From: Clostridium tetanomorphum | GTDB taxonomy: Bacteria > Bacillota > Clostridia > Clostridiales > Clostridiaceae | Direction of reading: 5' to 3' | Assembly: GCF_017873215.1 (NCBI RefSeq) | Contig: NZ_JAGGKA010000001.1 | Coordinates: forward strand, 124,001 to 188,000 | DNA length: 64,000 nt | Part shown: positions 16,555 through 25,477 of the stretch, piece by piece | Layout: each line of letters opens with the position of its first letter | How positions within the stretch are numbered: position 1 is the stretch's first letter | Made by a program: the position numbers and the translations under genes | Notes under the pieces: model-generated | What the model was told of the DNA's origin: nothing | Database searches by the model: none | The model's input: the letters and a program-made list of their open reading frames with translations, nothing else

Positions 16555-17691
16555 ATGAATTATAAGCTAAGTAAAGAGCAACTAATGATTATAAAAACAC
16601 TTAGAGAATTTGTTGAAAATGAAATAGAACCTATTGCGGCTAAAATAGATGAAGACTGTGAGTTTCCTAGAGAAAATATTATGAAAATGGGGAAATTAAA
16701 TATGATGGGAATACCATTTTCTACTGAGTATGGCGGAGCTGGAGGAGATGAGTTAACTTTTGCAATGTGTATAGAGGAAATAGCTAAAAAGTGCGCAGCT
16801 ACTGCTGCAATTTTAGCAGTTCACACTATACCTTGTTGGTTGATGTTAAATTATGGTAAGAGCTATCAGAAGGAAAAATATTTGCCGCCTATGCTAAAGG
16901 GAGAAAGCTTAGGAGCTTTTGCATTAACAGAGCCTAATGCAGGTACAGATTCTGCAAGTCAAACAAGTGTTGCTGTTTTACAGGGAGATAATTATATATT
17001 AAATGGACAAAAATGCTTTATAACTAATGGAGGAGAAGCGAATACTTATATAATTTTAGCCATGACAGATAAAAGTAAAGGTAATAAGGGAATAAGTGCA
17101 TTTATAGTAGAGGATAGCTTTCCGGGCTTCTTTATAGGAAAGAAAGAAAATAAAATGGGAATAAGAGCTTCTGCTACTTCAGAACTTATTTTTAAAGATT
17201 GCATAATTCCTAAAGAAAACCTTTTGGGAAGAGAAGGGGAAGGCTTTAAGTTAGCTATGAAGGCATTGGACGGTGGTAGAATTGCTATGGCATCTCAAGC
17301 AGTTGGAATAGCTCAAGGAGCTATAGATGAAACCATAAAATATTTAAAACAAAGAGAACAATTTAAAAAACCTTTGGCTAATTTCCAAGGACTTCAATGG
17401 ATGTTAGCAGATATGGAGACAAGTGTTAATGCTGCTAGGTTATTAGTTCATAAAGCAGCAATGAAAATGGATAATGGAGAAGCTTTTAGCAAAGATGCTT
17501 CTATGGCTAAATTGTTTGCATCAAAAACTGCTATGTATGTAACAACAAAGGCAGTTCAAATGCATGGAGGATATGGATATATGAAGGATTACCCTTTAGA
17601 GAGGATGATGAGAGATGCAAAGATAACTGAGATATATGAAGGTACATCAGAAGTACAGAAAATGGTAATTTCCAGAGCTTTATTATCATAG
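16555..17691 (+). CDS. Acyl-CoA dehydrogenase (short-chain type)
   Basis: FAD enzyme of 378 residues interconverting acyl-CoA and 2-enoyl-CoA. Seen: FALTEPNAGTDSASQTS (FAD/substrate loop), CFITNGGEANTYIILAM, GIRASATSELIF, REGEGFKLAMKALDGGRIAMASQAVG, and ITEIYEGTSEVQ, whose glutamate is the usual catalytic base. The ATG follows AATGAGGGGG. It is directly followed by etfB and etfA, the arrangement of clostridial enoyl-CoA reductase complexes. With the lyases upstream, reduction of the deamination product (for example acryloyl- or a branched enoyl-CoA) is the likely role. Confidence 0.92.
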   Translation: MNYKLSKEQLMIIKTLREFVENEIEPIAAKIDEDCEFPRENIMKMGKLNMMGIPFSTEYGGAGGDELTFAMCIEEIAKKCAATAAILAVHTIPCWLMLNYGKSYQKEKYLPPMLKGESLGAFALTEPNAGTDSASQTSVAVLQGDNYILNGQKCFITNGGEANTYIILAMTDKSKGNKGISAFIVEDSFPGFFIGKKENKMGIRASATSELIFKDCIIPKENLLGREGEGFKLAMKALDGGRIAMASQAVGIAQGAIDETIKYLKQREQFKKPLANFQGLQWMLADMETSVNAARLLVHKAAMKMDNGEAFSKDASMAKLFASKTAMYVTTKAVQMHGGYGYMKDYPLERMMRDAKITEIYEGTSEVQKMVISRALLS

Positions 17692-17711
17692 ATAAAGGAG
17701 TGAATAAAGTT

Positions 17712-18500
17712 ATGAGGATAATAGTTTGTATAAAACAAGTTCCAGATACTAATGAGGTTAGAATAGATCCCATAAAAGGAACATTAATAAGAGAAGGAGT
17801 ACCAAGTATTATAAATCCTGATGATAAAAATGCTATAGAAGAAGCTGTAAGAATAAAGGAAAATTTAAAAGATGTAGAAATAGTAGCTTTATGTATGGGA
17901 CCGCCACAGGCAGAAATTGCTTTAAGAGAAGCGTTGGCTATGGGAGTTGATGATGCAATTCTTTTAAGTGATAGACAATTTGCAGGCTCTGATACTTGGG
18001 CTACTTCTTTAATACTAGCTTCTGCTATAAACAAAATTGGAGATTATGAAATAATATTCTGTGGTAGACAGGCTATAGATGGGGATACAGCACAAGTTGG
18101 ACCGGAAGTTGCTGAGCATTTAAATATACCACAAATTACTTATGTAAATAATTTAGAGATACAGGGAAAAGAAGTAATAGCCCATAGAGCTACAGAAGAT
18201 GGATATTATATAATAAAATCTAAAATGCCTATATTATTAACTACAATAAAAGACTTAAATAAACCTAGATATCCTTCTATATTAGGTATATATAATGCTT
18301 TTAGAGAAAAAGAAATTAAAGTATGGAATATAAATGATATTTTAGTAGATAGAGAAAACATAGGTCTTAAGGGTTCCCCCACAAATGTAAAGAAATCTTT
18401 TACTCCTTCAGTAAGTTTTAAGGGAGAAATTCTTCAGGGAAATATTAAAGAAATTACCGAACAGTTAATAGTAAAGTTTAGAGAAAAACAGATTATTTAG
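17712..18500 (+). CDS. etfB: Electron transfer flavoprotein beta subunit
   Basis: Partner of EtfA in carrying electrons to or from the acyl-CoA dehydrogenase. The N-terminus MRIIVCIKQVPDTNEVRIDP and the signature VEIVALCMGPPQAEIALREALAMG are typical; GRQAIDGDTAQVGPEVAEHL binds AMP/FAD. A GTG at 17700 lies inside the Shine-Dalgarno sequence, so the ATG at 17712 is preferred (262 residues). Clostridial Etf with such a dehydrogenase can bifurcate electrons between NADH, crotonyl-type substrates and ferredoxin; that use is not shown by sequence here. Confidence 0.94.
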   Translation: MRIIVCIKQVPDTNEVRIDPIKGTLIREGVPSIINPDDKNAIEEAVRIKENLKDVEIVALCMGPPQAEIALREALAMGVDDAILLSDRQFAGSDTWATSLILASAINKIGDYEIIFCGRQAIDGDTAQVGPEVAEHLNIPQITYVNNLEIQGKEVIAHRATEDGYYIIKSKMPILLTTIKDLNKPRYPSILGIYNAFREKEIKVWNINDILVDRENIGLKGSPTNVKKSFTPSVSFKGEILQGNIKEITEQLIVKFREKQII

Positions 18501-18514
18501 AAGGAGGGGAAAAA

Positions 18515-19558
18515 ATGGGTAAAGATATTAGTAATTATAAAGGTGTATGGGTTTTTGCAGAGCAGAGAGAAGGAAAATTATTAAATATAGCATTAGAATT
18601 GTTAGGAGAAGGAAGAAAAATCGCAGATAAATTAGGAGTAAAACTTACTTCTATTCTTCTTGGAGATAAATTAGATATTATGGCAAAAGAGTTAATAGAG
18701 TATGGTGCAGATAAGGTTATTTGCGTTGAAGATAATTTTTTAAAGGTGTATTCTACGGAGGTTTACACTAGAGTAATAAGTAGTTTAATAAATGAAAGAA
18801 AACCTGAAATTGTATTGATAGGAGCTACTTCTATAGGAAGAGATTTAGGGCCAAGATTAGCTGCTAGACTTAAAACTGGGCTTACAGCAGACTGTACAAA
18901 ACTTGAAATTGATGAGCAAAACGGTGAATTTTTACAAACACGTCCTGCTTTTGGTGGAAATTTAATGGCTACAATAATTTGTCCTAAACATAGGCCACAA
19001 ATGTCCACAGTAAGACCAGGGGTTATGAAAAAGCCTAAATATAATGCTAATAGAATTGGGAAAATAGAAAAGATACCTTTTAATTTATGTGAAGATGATA
19101 AGAATGCTATTGTATTAGAAATAGTTAAAAGGGAAAGACAGGAAGTAGAATTAGCAAAAGCAGATGTGATTGTATCTGGAGGAAGGGGACTAGGTGATAA
19201 AGAAGGCTTTCAATTAATAAGAAAGCTTGCTAAAAGACTTAAAGGAGAAGTTGGAGCTTCCCGTGCAGCGGTGGATTCAGGATGGATTGAGCAACCTCAT
19301 CAAGTTGGACAAACAGGGAAAACCGTTAGGCCTAAACTATATATAGCTTGTGGTATATCAGGAGCTATACAACATTTGGCAGGAATGAAGGAATCAGACT
19401 TAATAATTGCTATAAATAAAGATAAAAATGCGCCTATATTTAAAGTGGCTCATTATGGCATTATAGGAGATTTATATGAAGTGATACCAGCATTAATAGA
19501 AGCTTTAGAACATTCAGAGGATATTTTAGAAACTTTTATAACGCATTTAAATATTTAA
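18515..19558 (+). CDS. etfA: Electron transfer flavoprotein alpha subunit
   Basis: FAD-binding partner of EtfB, 347 residues. N-terminal domain with GVWVFAEQREGKLLNIALELLG and PEIVLIGATSIGRDLGPRLAA; C-terminal FAD domain with IVSGGRGLGDKEGFQLI, VGASRAAVDSGWI, QVGQTGKTVRPKLYIACGIS and GAIQHLAGM. AAGGAGGGG precedes the ATG, 14 bases after etfB. No N-terminal ferredoxin domain. A hairpin follows, then a convergent gene. Confidence 0.95.
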   Translation: MGKDISNYKGVWVFAEQREGKLLNIALELLGEGRKIADKLGVKLTSILLGDKLDIMAKELIEYGADKVICVEDNFLKVYSTEVYTRVISSLINERKPEIVLIGATSIGRDLGPRLAARLKTGLTADCTKLEIDEQNGEFLQTRPAFGGNLMATIICPKHRPQMSTVRPGVMKKPKYNANRIGKIEKIPFNLCEDDKNAIVLEIVKRERQEVELAKADVIVSGGRGLGDKEGFQLIRKLAKRLKGEVGASRAAVDSGWIEQPHQVGQTGKTVRPKLYIACGISGAIQHLAGMKESDLIIAINKDKNAPIFKVAHYGIIGDLYEVIPALIEALEHSEDILETFITHLNI

Positions 19559-19566
19559 AAGAGACA

Positions 19567-19591
19567 AGCCCTGCAACAATATGCAGGGCTG
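19567..19591. terminator. Hairpin between convergent etfA and acyl-CoA dehydrogenase genes
   Basis: AGCCCTGCA and TGCAGGGCT form nine perfect pairs around ACAATA. T runs on either side are weak, so it is probably a shared bidirectional terminator. Confidence 0.65.
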
Positions 19592-19595
19592 TGTA

Positions 19596-20735
19596 TTATC
19601 TAAAAACATCTCCAGCTATAACCATTTTTTGTACTTGATTTGTTCCTTCATAAATTTGAGTTATTTTAGCATCTCTCATCATTCTCTCTACAGGGAAATC
19701 TTTTGTATAACCATATCCACCTAGTAATTGAACAGCTTCTGTAGTTACATACATTGCTGTATCAGTAGCTGCCCATTTTGCTCTTGCTGCAGAGGCTGAA
19801 TAAGGAAGTCCATTATCTTTATCCCAAGCAGCTTTATAAACTAGGTATCTTGCTTGCTCAATTTTTAAGTTCATTTCTGCTATCATCCACGATAATCCTT
19901 GGAATTTATACAATTCTTTTCCGAATTGTTTTCTTTCCTTCATATATTTAACTGTTTCTTCGAAGGCTCCTTCAGCTATTCCTAAAGCTTGAGCAGCAAC
20001 GCCTATTCTTCCACCATCGAGAGTTTTCATGGCTATTTTAAAACCTTCTCCCTCTTTACCTAATAAGTTTTCTTTTGGAACTATACAATCTTTGTATATG
20101 GTCTCAGCTACTTGAGCAGCTCTTATACCCATTTTATCTTCAAGTTTTCCAATAGAGAAACCAGGGAAATCTTTTTCTACTATAAATGCAGAAATTCCTT
20201 TAATACCTTTACTTTTATCGGTCATAGCAAATACTACAAATATATCAGCCACAGGGCTGTTAGTTGTAAATTTCTTTTCTCCATTTAATATATAATGATC
20301 ACCATTTAAGAGTGCAGTAGTTTTCTGTCCACCAGCGTCTGTACCAGCATTAGGTTCTGTAAGGCCGAATCCTCCTAACTTTTTACCAGAAGCTAATTGA
20401 GTTAGATATTTTTGTTTTTGTTCTTCTGTTCCAAATTGATATATAGGATAAGCACAAAGTGAAGTATTAACTGAATAAGATATGCCTGTAGCAGCACATG
20501 CCTTAGATATTTCTTCAACAGCTATAGCATAAGAAAAATAATCACCACCGGCTCCACCATATTCTTTAGGGAATGGAAGACTAAGTAAACCCAAGTCAGC
20601 CATTTTTTTAAAACTATTCATTGGGAAAATACCTGTAGCATCGCTTTCAGCCGCTATAGGTTTTATATTATTCTGAACAAACTCCTTAACCATTTGTCTT
20701 ATAGATTCTTGCTCTTTAGTCAATTGAAAATTCAT
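19596..20735 (-). CDS. Acyl-CoA dehydrogenase, second copy
   Basis: Minus-strand paralogue (379 residues) of the dehydrogenase at 16555. It has GFGLTEPNAGTDAGGQKT, KFTTNSPVADIFVVFAMTD, GIRAAQVAETIY, KEGEGFKIAMKTLDGGRIG and ITQIYEGTNQVQ with the catalytic glutamate. The start follows AAGGGGGTAAA. It has no Etf genes of its own and faces etfA across a hairpin. Substrate is not evident; butyryl-CoA or a branched acyl-CoA is likely. It may share the neighbouring EtfBA. Confidence 0.92.
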   Translation of the reverse strand: MNFQLTKEQESIRQMVKEFVQNNIKPIAAESDATGIFPMNSFKKMADLGLLSLPFPKEYGGAGGDYFSYAIAVEEISKACAATGISYSVNTSLCAYPIYQFGTEEQKQKYLTQLASGKKLGGFGLTEPNAGTDAGGQKTTALLNGDHYILNGEKKFTTNSPVADIFVVFAMTDKSKGIKGISAFIVEKDFPGFSIGKLEDKMGIRAAQVAETIYKDCIVPKENLLGKEGEGFKIAMKTLDGGRIGVAAQALGIAEGAFEETVKYMKERKQFGKELYKFQGLSWMIAEMNLKIEQARYLVYKAAWDKDNGLPYSASAARAKWAATDTAMYVTTEAVQLLGGYGYTKDFPVERMMRDAKITQIYEGTNQVQKMVIAGDVFR

Positions 20736-20896
20736 ATATTTTACCCCCTTAATTGTAAATAATAAGTAATTTTCATAAAATAGAAAAACTTATATAATAC
20801 TTATGAACCAATTTGATTTAATATAACTTTAATTAAAAGGATTTTAATAATATTTGTAGAATAAAAAATTAAAGTGAGATGAAGTGAGGTGAATCT

Positions 20897-21424
20897 ATGT
20901 TAGATGTAAGTATTGACTTTGAAGATATTAATATAATGAATGTTGAAAAAGAAGATATCTCCTTTATGCAAGAATGGATTAATTATCAGAGTAGTTATAT
21001 GGAGCAAAACATTGTGAATCCAATGAAATTTGACGAGTTATATGAAAGATTTTTAGAATATTATATAAGCGAAAGTGAATTTTTCTTAAAGATAATTAAA
21101 AATAATGAATTAATAGGAGTAATAAAAGGAAGATTAGAATTTAAAACTGTTATTGAAGTATGGGTTGGATGCTTTTTAATAGACAAAGATATGAGATATA
21201 AAGGCATAGGTAGTAAAATACTTAAAGAATTTATTGACTATCTTATAAAAGAATATAATGTAAAGAAATTTTTTGCAACGGTTATGGCTAAAAGTCATGA
21301 TACTATAAAGTTTTGGAAAAAAAACAATTATGAAATACTAAGAATATCTAAAAATTATTATAATATAGATGGAGAAGAATCAGATATGATTATATTAAAA
21401 AGAGTAGGGGGATTTTATGGATAA
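20897..21424 (+). CDS. GNAT acetyltransferase
   Basis: 175-residue GNAT-fold protein. The core shows NNELIGVIKGRLEF, VWVGCFLIDKDMRYKGIGSKIL with the acetyl-CoA loop, and KKFFATVMAKSHDTIKFWKKNNYE, the typical end. Substrate unknown. Its stop codon overlaps the start of the LUD gene by eight bases, so the two are translationally coupled. AGTGAGGTGA precedes the ATG. Confidence 0.85.
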   Translation: MLDVSIDFEDINIMNVEKEDISFMQEWINYQSSYMEQNIVNPMKFDELYERFLEYYISESEFFLKIIKNNELIGVIKGRLEFKTVIEVWVGCFLIDKDMRYKGIGSKILKEFIDYLIKEYNVKKFFATVMAKSHDTIKFWKKNNYEILRISKNYYNIDGEESDMIILKRVGGFYG

Positions 21425-22058
21425 TAATCTTTTATGGAATTTAGAAAAAAAAGTAGAAAGAACTATTAAAAATTTAGAAAAGAATAATATGGAAGCTTTT
21501 TATGTTAAGGATGAAAAAGAGTTAAAATTAAAACTTAGTCATGTGATTAAAGAAGGATCTATAGTATCAGTTGGAGGATCTATGACTTTATTTGAATTAG
21601 GCGTTATTAATTTTTTAAGGGATGGAAAATATAAATTTTTAGATAGATATGAAAATGATTTAACGCCAGAACAAATCAAAAAAATTTATAGAGAAACATT
21701 TTCAGCAGATATTTTTTTATCGAGCAGTAATGCTATAACAGAGCAAGGTGAATTATATAATGTAGATGGTAATGGAAATAGAGTTGCTCCTATAATTTAT
21801 GGACCAGATGAAGTTATAATAATTTGTGGAGTAAATAAAATTGTAAAAGATATAAATGAAGCTGAGGAAAGATTAAGAAGAGTGGCAGCTCCTACTAATG
21901 CAAAACGATTAAATAAAGATACTCCTTGTGTAAAATTAGGATATTGTATGGATTGCAAAAGTGAAGATAGAATATGTAGCGATTATGTTATTATGAGAAG
22001 ACAAAAAGTAAAGGGAAGAATTAAAGTTATTATTGTAGGAAAACAACTTGGATATTAA
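21417..22058 (+). CDS. LUD-domain protein (LutC/YkgG-like)
   Basis: 213 residues of the lactate-utilisation LUD fold: GSIVSVGGSMTLFELGVINFL, FLSSSNAITEQGELYNVDGNGNR and IYGPDEVIIICGVNKIV are the family signatures. The C-terminus carries cysteines (CVKLGYCMDCKSEDRICS) that could bind metal or an Fe-S cluster. Stand-alone LUD proteins are common in clostridia and their substrate is unknown. The LutA and LutB partners are absent here. Confidence 0.85.
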   Translation: MDNNLLWNLEKKVERTIKNLEKNNMEAFYVKDEKELKLKLSHVIKEGSIVSVGGSMTLFELGVINFLRDGKYKFLDRYENDLTPEQIKKIYRETFSADIFLSSSNAITEQGELYNVDGNGNRVAPIIYGPDEVIIICGVNKIVKDINEAEERLRRVAAPTNAKRLNKDTPCVKLGYCMDCKSEDRICSDYVIMRRQKVKGRIKVIIVGKQLGY

Positions 22059-22086
22059 TTGATAAAGATATAATAAAGGTATAATG

Positions 22087-22121
22087 TTTTAAAAGCTATT
22101 TTTTTAAATAGCTTTTAAAAT
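22087..22121 (+). terminator. Terminator after the LUD gene
   Basis: TTTTAAAAGCTATTT and AAATAGCTTTTAAAA are perfect 15-base arms around a run of T. Confidence 0.75.
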
Positions 22122-22219
22122 TTATATGAAAAATTTACGGATAAAGTAAAATAATACGTATAAAAATATAAAAAGTTATAACAAAATAACATGAATTCTT
22201 AAGAATTTCTTAAATTTTC

Positions 22220-22249
22220 TTGACTTTTTAATTAACAATAAATTATAAT
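22220..22249 (+). promoter_or_regulatory. Promoter of the riboswitch/NlpC transcript
   Basis: TTGACT (22220-22225), 18-base spacer, TATAAT (22244-22249). Confidence 0.72.
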
Positions 22250-22253
22250 GAAG

Positions 22254-22384
22254 AAGTGCTGAATCCTAAGATGATAAATAATTAGGTACGGAGGAACCAG
22301 TAAATTGGGGTTAATCTTGACAATATTATTTGTTGAGTAGGGGAACCTTAACCCGAACCCGGCAGCTAACTTCGGAAGCAAGAA
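22254..22384 (+). promoter_or_regulatory. Cyclic di-AMP riboswitch (ydaO/yuaA type)
   Basis: The leader holds the conserved ydaO blocks in order: GTGCTGAATCCT, TACGGAGGAACCA, TTGGGGTTAATCTTG, AGGGGAACCTTAACCCGAACCC, GGCAGCTAACTTCGGAAGC. It precedes a cell-wall hydrolase gene, the classic setting of this element, which turns such genes off when c-di-AMP is high. Only about a dozen bases separate its 3' end from the ATG and no terminator fits there, so control may act at translation or within the aptamer. Confidence 0.9.
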
Positions 22385-22395
22385 AGGTGGAAAAT

Positions 22396-23004
22396 ATGAA
22401 GACATTAAAGAAAAAAGTTATGGTAACAGCTCTATTGTTTCTTTGTTTTTCATTACTTGGAGCAAATAGAGTAAATCCTGCAAAAGCTGATGCTAAAATT
22501 AATAATGCTAAAAATACAACAACGGTTGTTAGAGCAGCTAGCGTAAAAACAGATAAGGTTATTATAGTTCCTAAAAAAGCAGATACTTCTAAAAATACTG
22601 TTAAGAATTCAAAGAAATCATTAAGTAGAGGAAGTAGCGGAAGAAGTGATGTTGTATCTTATTCCTATAAATTTTTAGGGAAACCTTATGTTTGGGGTGC
22701 ATCTGGACCATCTTCATTTGATTGTTCAGGATTTACAGCATACGTTTACAATGCTTTTGGTGTAAGTCTTGCCCATTATACTGGGTCACAGTTTCAAGTG
22801 GGACAAGCAGTATCAAAAGAAAATCTTCTACCAGGAGATTTAGTTTTTTTTAATACATATGGAGACATTTCGCATGTAGGTATATACATAGGTGGAGGTC
22901 AATTCATACATGCTTCTTCAGGAAGCGGAAAAGTAACTATAAGCCAACTTTCAGGAAGTTACTATACTTCTAGATATGCAGGAGCTAGAAGAATTTTAAA
23001 TTAA
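22396..23004 (+). CDS. Secreted NlpC/P60 peptidoglycan hydrolase
   Basis: 202 residues: a signal peptide (MKTLKKKVMVTALLFLCFSL then cleavage near AKADA), a lysine-rich linker, and a C-terminal NlpC/P60 domain. The catalytic cysteine lies in SSFDCSGFTAYV, the histidine in DISHVGIYIGGGQFIH and the third polar residue in FIHASSG. It cuts peptide cross-links in peptidoglycan. Upstream in-frame starts lie inside the riboswitch; ATG at 22396 after AAAGGTGG is correct. It has no SH3 or LysM anchor. Confidence 0.93.
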   Translation: MKTLKKKVMVTALLFLCFSLLGANRVNPAKADAKINNAKNTTTVVRAASVKTDKVIIVPKKADTSKNTVKNSKKSLSRGSSGRSDVVSYSYKFLGKPYVWGASGPSSFDCSGFTAYVYNAFGVSLAHYTGSQFQVGQAVSKENLLPGDLVFFNTYGDISHVGIYIGGGQFIHASSGSGKVTISQLSGSYYTSRYAGARRILN

Positions 23005-23024
23005 GTTTTTTAAATAGATTTAGT

Positions 23025-23057
23025 CCCAGTCTTTTAATAGGTTGGGTATTTTTTTAA
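23025..23057 (+). terminator. Terminator of the NlpC gene
   Basis: CCCAGTC and GGTTGGG (7 pairs, with G-U) followed by a run of seven T. Confidence 0.72.
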
Positions 23058-23119
23058 TCATAAATAAAATCGCTTCTAAATATATTAGTAGTAAAGATAA
23101 AACTGTATAAGCGGAGGTG

Positions 23120-23890
23120 ATGAAAATTAAATATACTAGATACGATTTAAGAAGAAGAAAGAATAATTTTTATTTTTTTCTTATTGTTTTAATTATATTA
23201 CTTGCGTCTCTTCTATTAGGAAGTTTATTTTCTAAAATTTTCATGAAGAATTTATCAAAGAATATTCCTTCTGATAGTAAAGAAGTAGTATATGAAGAGA
23301 AAAATCCATCTAAGGATAGAATAGCAAATAAAAGTGAGAGCAATAATAATGCTAAAACTAATGATTTAAAAGGTACAGTATATTCAAAAGGAAAGACAGT
23401 ATCATATGTAGCTATTCAAGGAGGAGTGTTTGAAAATGAGAAATATGCCTCAGAGACATTAGGAAAATTAAAGCAGGTTGGCAATCCTTTTACCATAAAA
23501 GAGGGAAAGCTTAAGAGAGTATTTTTAGGTATATATGAAGAAAAAGAAAGTTTAAATATAATAAAAATATTAGATAGTAAAAAGATAGCAAATTCAAAGA
23601 TGATTTTATCCATAAAATGTAATGATTTATGCGATGTAGAAATTGTAGAAATTATTAATGCATACATAAAAATACTTAATAAATTATCTGAAAAGAATGT
23701 TAAATCAATTCAGACTAAGGAAATTAAAAGTTGGTGTGCATCACTTAAAGAAGTTGACAAAAACAGTAAGAATATAAAAGTATTGAATGAGTTAAAGAAT
23801 AAGATAAATAAATTGCCAGATAATATTAGTAAAGATAAAACTTCGGAAAATTATATATTTATATATAATTTTCTAAAAAAGTTGAATTAA
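23120..23890 (+). CDS. Membrane-anchored SPOR-like protein
   Basis: About 256 residues: a basic cytoplasmic start (YTRYDLRRRKNN), one membrane segment (FYFFLIVLIILLASLLLGSL), a low-complexity linker, then VSYVAIQGGVFENEKYASET and GNPFTIKEGKLKRVFLGIYE, the shape of a SPOR domain. SPOR domains bind peptidoglycan stripped of stem peptides at division or spore septa. The C-terminal 120 residues are unassigned. A GTG at 23117 overlaps the Shine-Dalgarno GGAGG; even ATG 23120 is close to it, so the start is uncertain. Confidence 0.72.
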   Translation: MKIKYTRYDLRRRKNNFYFFLIVLIILLASLLLGSLFSKIFMKNLSKNIPSDSKEVVYEEKNPSKDRIANKSESNNNAKTNDLKGTVYSKGKTVSYVAIQGGVFENEKYASETLGKLKQVGNPFTIKEGKLKRVFLGIYEEKESLNIIKILDSKKIANSKMILSIKCNDLCDVEIVEIINAYIKILNKLSEKNVKSIQTKEIKSWCASLKEVDKNSKNIKVLNELKNKINKLPDNISKDKTSENYIFIYNFLKKLN

Positions 23891-23928
23891 GGTAGAATTA
23901 TGTAAAAAAATAATAAAATTATGAGAGA

Positions 23929-23963
23929 AATAGGGATATGTTCAACAAATCCCTATTTTTTAT
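23929..23963 (+). terminator. Terminator of the SPOR-like gene
   Basis: AATAGGGAT and ATCCCTATT (9 pairs, further TGTT/AACA pairing inside) followed by TTTTT. The next 200 bases are AT-rich with nothing else recognised. Confidence 0.85.
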
Positions 23964-24164
23964 ATTATTTAATAAATATATGAGGTTATATATAAAATTT
24001 TTTTTAACAATATATTATATATACTTGTTTAACATTTTATTAAATGATAAACTATAAAAGATATATAAACATATAAAATATTGCATATAAAATATAGAAA
24101 ATGAAGATATATTTTGTATAAATATGGCAATAATACTAAAGAACAAATATAGGAAGTGAAAAAA

Positions 24165-24755
24165 ATGAATATTATTTTAGCCTCTGCTTCTGAAAGACGA
24201 AAAGAACTTCTTAAAAGAATAGTAGAAGATTTTTCTATTATAGTAAGTGATTTTAATGAAAATGAGGTCTTATTTAATGGACATTGTGGATTTTATGTCA
24301 TGGATTTAGCTAAAGGCAAAGCGCTAGAGGTTGTTAGGAAGTTAAAAGAATCTGGTAATAAGGATGAAAGTATAGTTATAGCTTCAGACACTATAGTTTT
24401 TTTCAATAATAAAGTCCTTGGCAAGCCAGTAAATAAAGAAGACGCCTTTAATATGCTTAAATCTTTAAGTGGAAAGATACATCAGGTCTATACAGGCATT
24501 TCAGTATATAATACTATAGATGGAAATTTAGTTAAAGATTATGTTTGTACAGATGTTAAATTTTCTGAGATACCTGATGAAACTATAAGAAAATATATAG
24601 AATCAGGAGAACCTATGGATAAAGCCGGTGCCTATGGAATACAAGGCTATGGAGGGATTTTTGTTGAAAAAATTAATGGATGCTATTATAATGTTGTAGG
24701 GCTTCCTTTAAATAAATTGTATTCTATTTTAAAGGGTATGGGGGTAAATCTTTAA
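24165..24755 (+). CDS. maf: Maf nucleotide pyrophosphatase
   Basis: Maf-family house-cleaning enzyme that hydrolyses dTTP/UTP and modified nucleotides; implicated in septum control in Bacillus. Seen: [13 protein letters not shown] (the S-x-S-x-R-R-x-x-L phosphate motif), [18 protein letters not shown] with catalytic aspartate, [10 protein letters not shown], and [16 protein letters not shown] 24156 overlaps the AGGAAG site, so ATG at 24165 is taken (196 residues). First gene of the maf-radC-mreBCD run, as in Bacillus. Confidence 0.94.
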   Translation: MNIILASASERRKELLKRIVEDFSIIVSDFNENEVLFNGHCGFYVMDLAKGKALEVVRKLKESGNKDESIVIASDTIVFFNNKVLGKPVNKEDAFNMLKSLSGKIHQVYTGISVYNTIDGNLVKDYVCTDVKFSEIPDETIRKYIESGEPMDKAGAYGIQGYGGIFVEKINGCYYNVVGLPLNKLYSILKGMGVNL

Positions 24756-24769
24756 AAGGAGATTTACTT

Positions 24770-25456
24770 ATGAATAAAAACCTAAAAATTAGAGATTTAC
24801 CTGAAAATGAAAGACCTAGAGAAAGATTACTAAGATATGGCACAGAAAGTATTTCTAATGTAGAGTTATTAGCTATAATTTTGAGAACAGGAAGTAAAAA
24901 AGAAAATATAATTAATCTTTGTGGAAGATTGATAGAAAAATGTGAAGGATTAAATGGCATTTTAAATTCTTCACCACAGGAACTTCTAAAAATAAGGGGA
25001 ATAGGTAAAGCAAAAGCAGCTCAATTGCTAGCATTAGGAGAATTGTTTAAAAGATTTAAGACCTTTAAGTCTGGTGAAAATTTTAAGATAACTAAACCTA
25101 ATGATGTAGCTTTATTAGTTATGGAAGAAATGAGATGTTTAAAGCAAGAGTTTCTTAAAGTTATAATGCTAAATACTAAAAATTATGTTATAAAAATAAC
25201 AAATATATTCATGGGAAGTTTAAATTCTTCCATAGTACATCCTAGAGAAATATTTTGTGAAGCTATAAAAAATAGTAGTTCATCTATAATTATATGTCAT
25301 AATCATCCATCGGGAGATCCTAAACCTAGTAATGAAGATATTAATGTAACTAATAGACTTAAAGAATGCAGCAGAATAGTTGGAATAGATTTGCTGGATC
25401 ATATAATTATTGGAGATGGAATTTATATAAGTTTAAAGGAAAAAGGTATATTGTGA
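24770..25456 (+). CDS. radC: RadC-family protein (JAMM fold)
   Basis: 228 residues. The N-terminal helix-hairpin-helix (LKIRGIGKAKAAQLLALGE) is followed by a C-terminal JAB1/MPN-like domain with ICHNHPSGDPKPSNEDINVT, the H-x-H-x-P-S-G-D metal motif. The name is historical; the biochemical role is unsettled. It begins 14 bases after maf and precedes mreB, a conserved order in Firmicutes. Confidence 0.94.
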   Translation: MNKNLKIRDLPENERPRERLLRYGTESISNVELLAIILRTGSKKENIINLCGRLIEKCEGLNGILNSSPQELLKIRGIGKAKAAQLLALGELFKRFKTFKSGENFKITKPNDVALLVMEEMRCLKQEFLKVIMLNTKNYVIKITNIFMGSLNSSIVHPREIFCEAIKNSSSSIIICHNHPSGDPKPSNEDINVTNRLKECSRIVGIDLLDHIIIGDGIYISLKEKGIL

Positions 25457-25477
25457 AAGTGAAAGGAGAAATACTAA

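Noticed and set aside
17531-18034. 167-codon minus-strand frame across the dehydrogenase/etfB junction
   Set aside because: It lies antisense to two clear genes, has no ribosome binding site and its composition is that of a reverse translation of EtfB.
22330-22395. N-terminal extension of the NlpC/P60 protein
   Set aside because: These codons are the 3' part of the riboswitch; the signal peptide begins at 22396.
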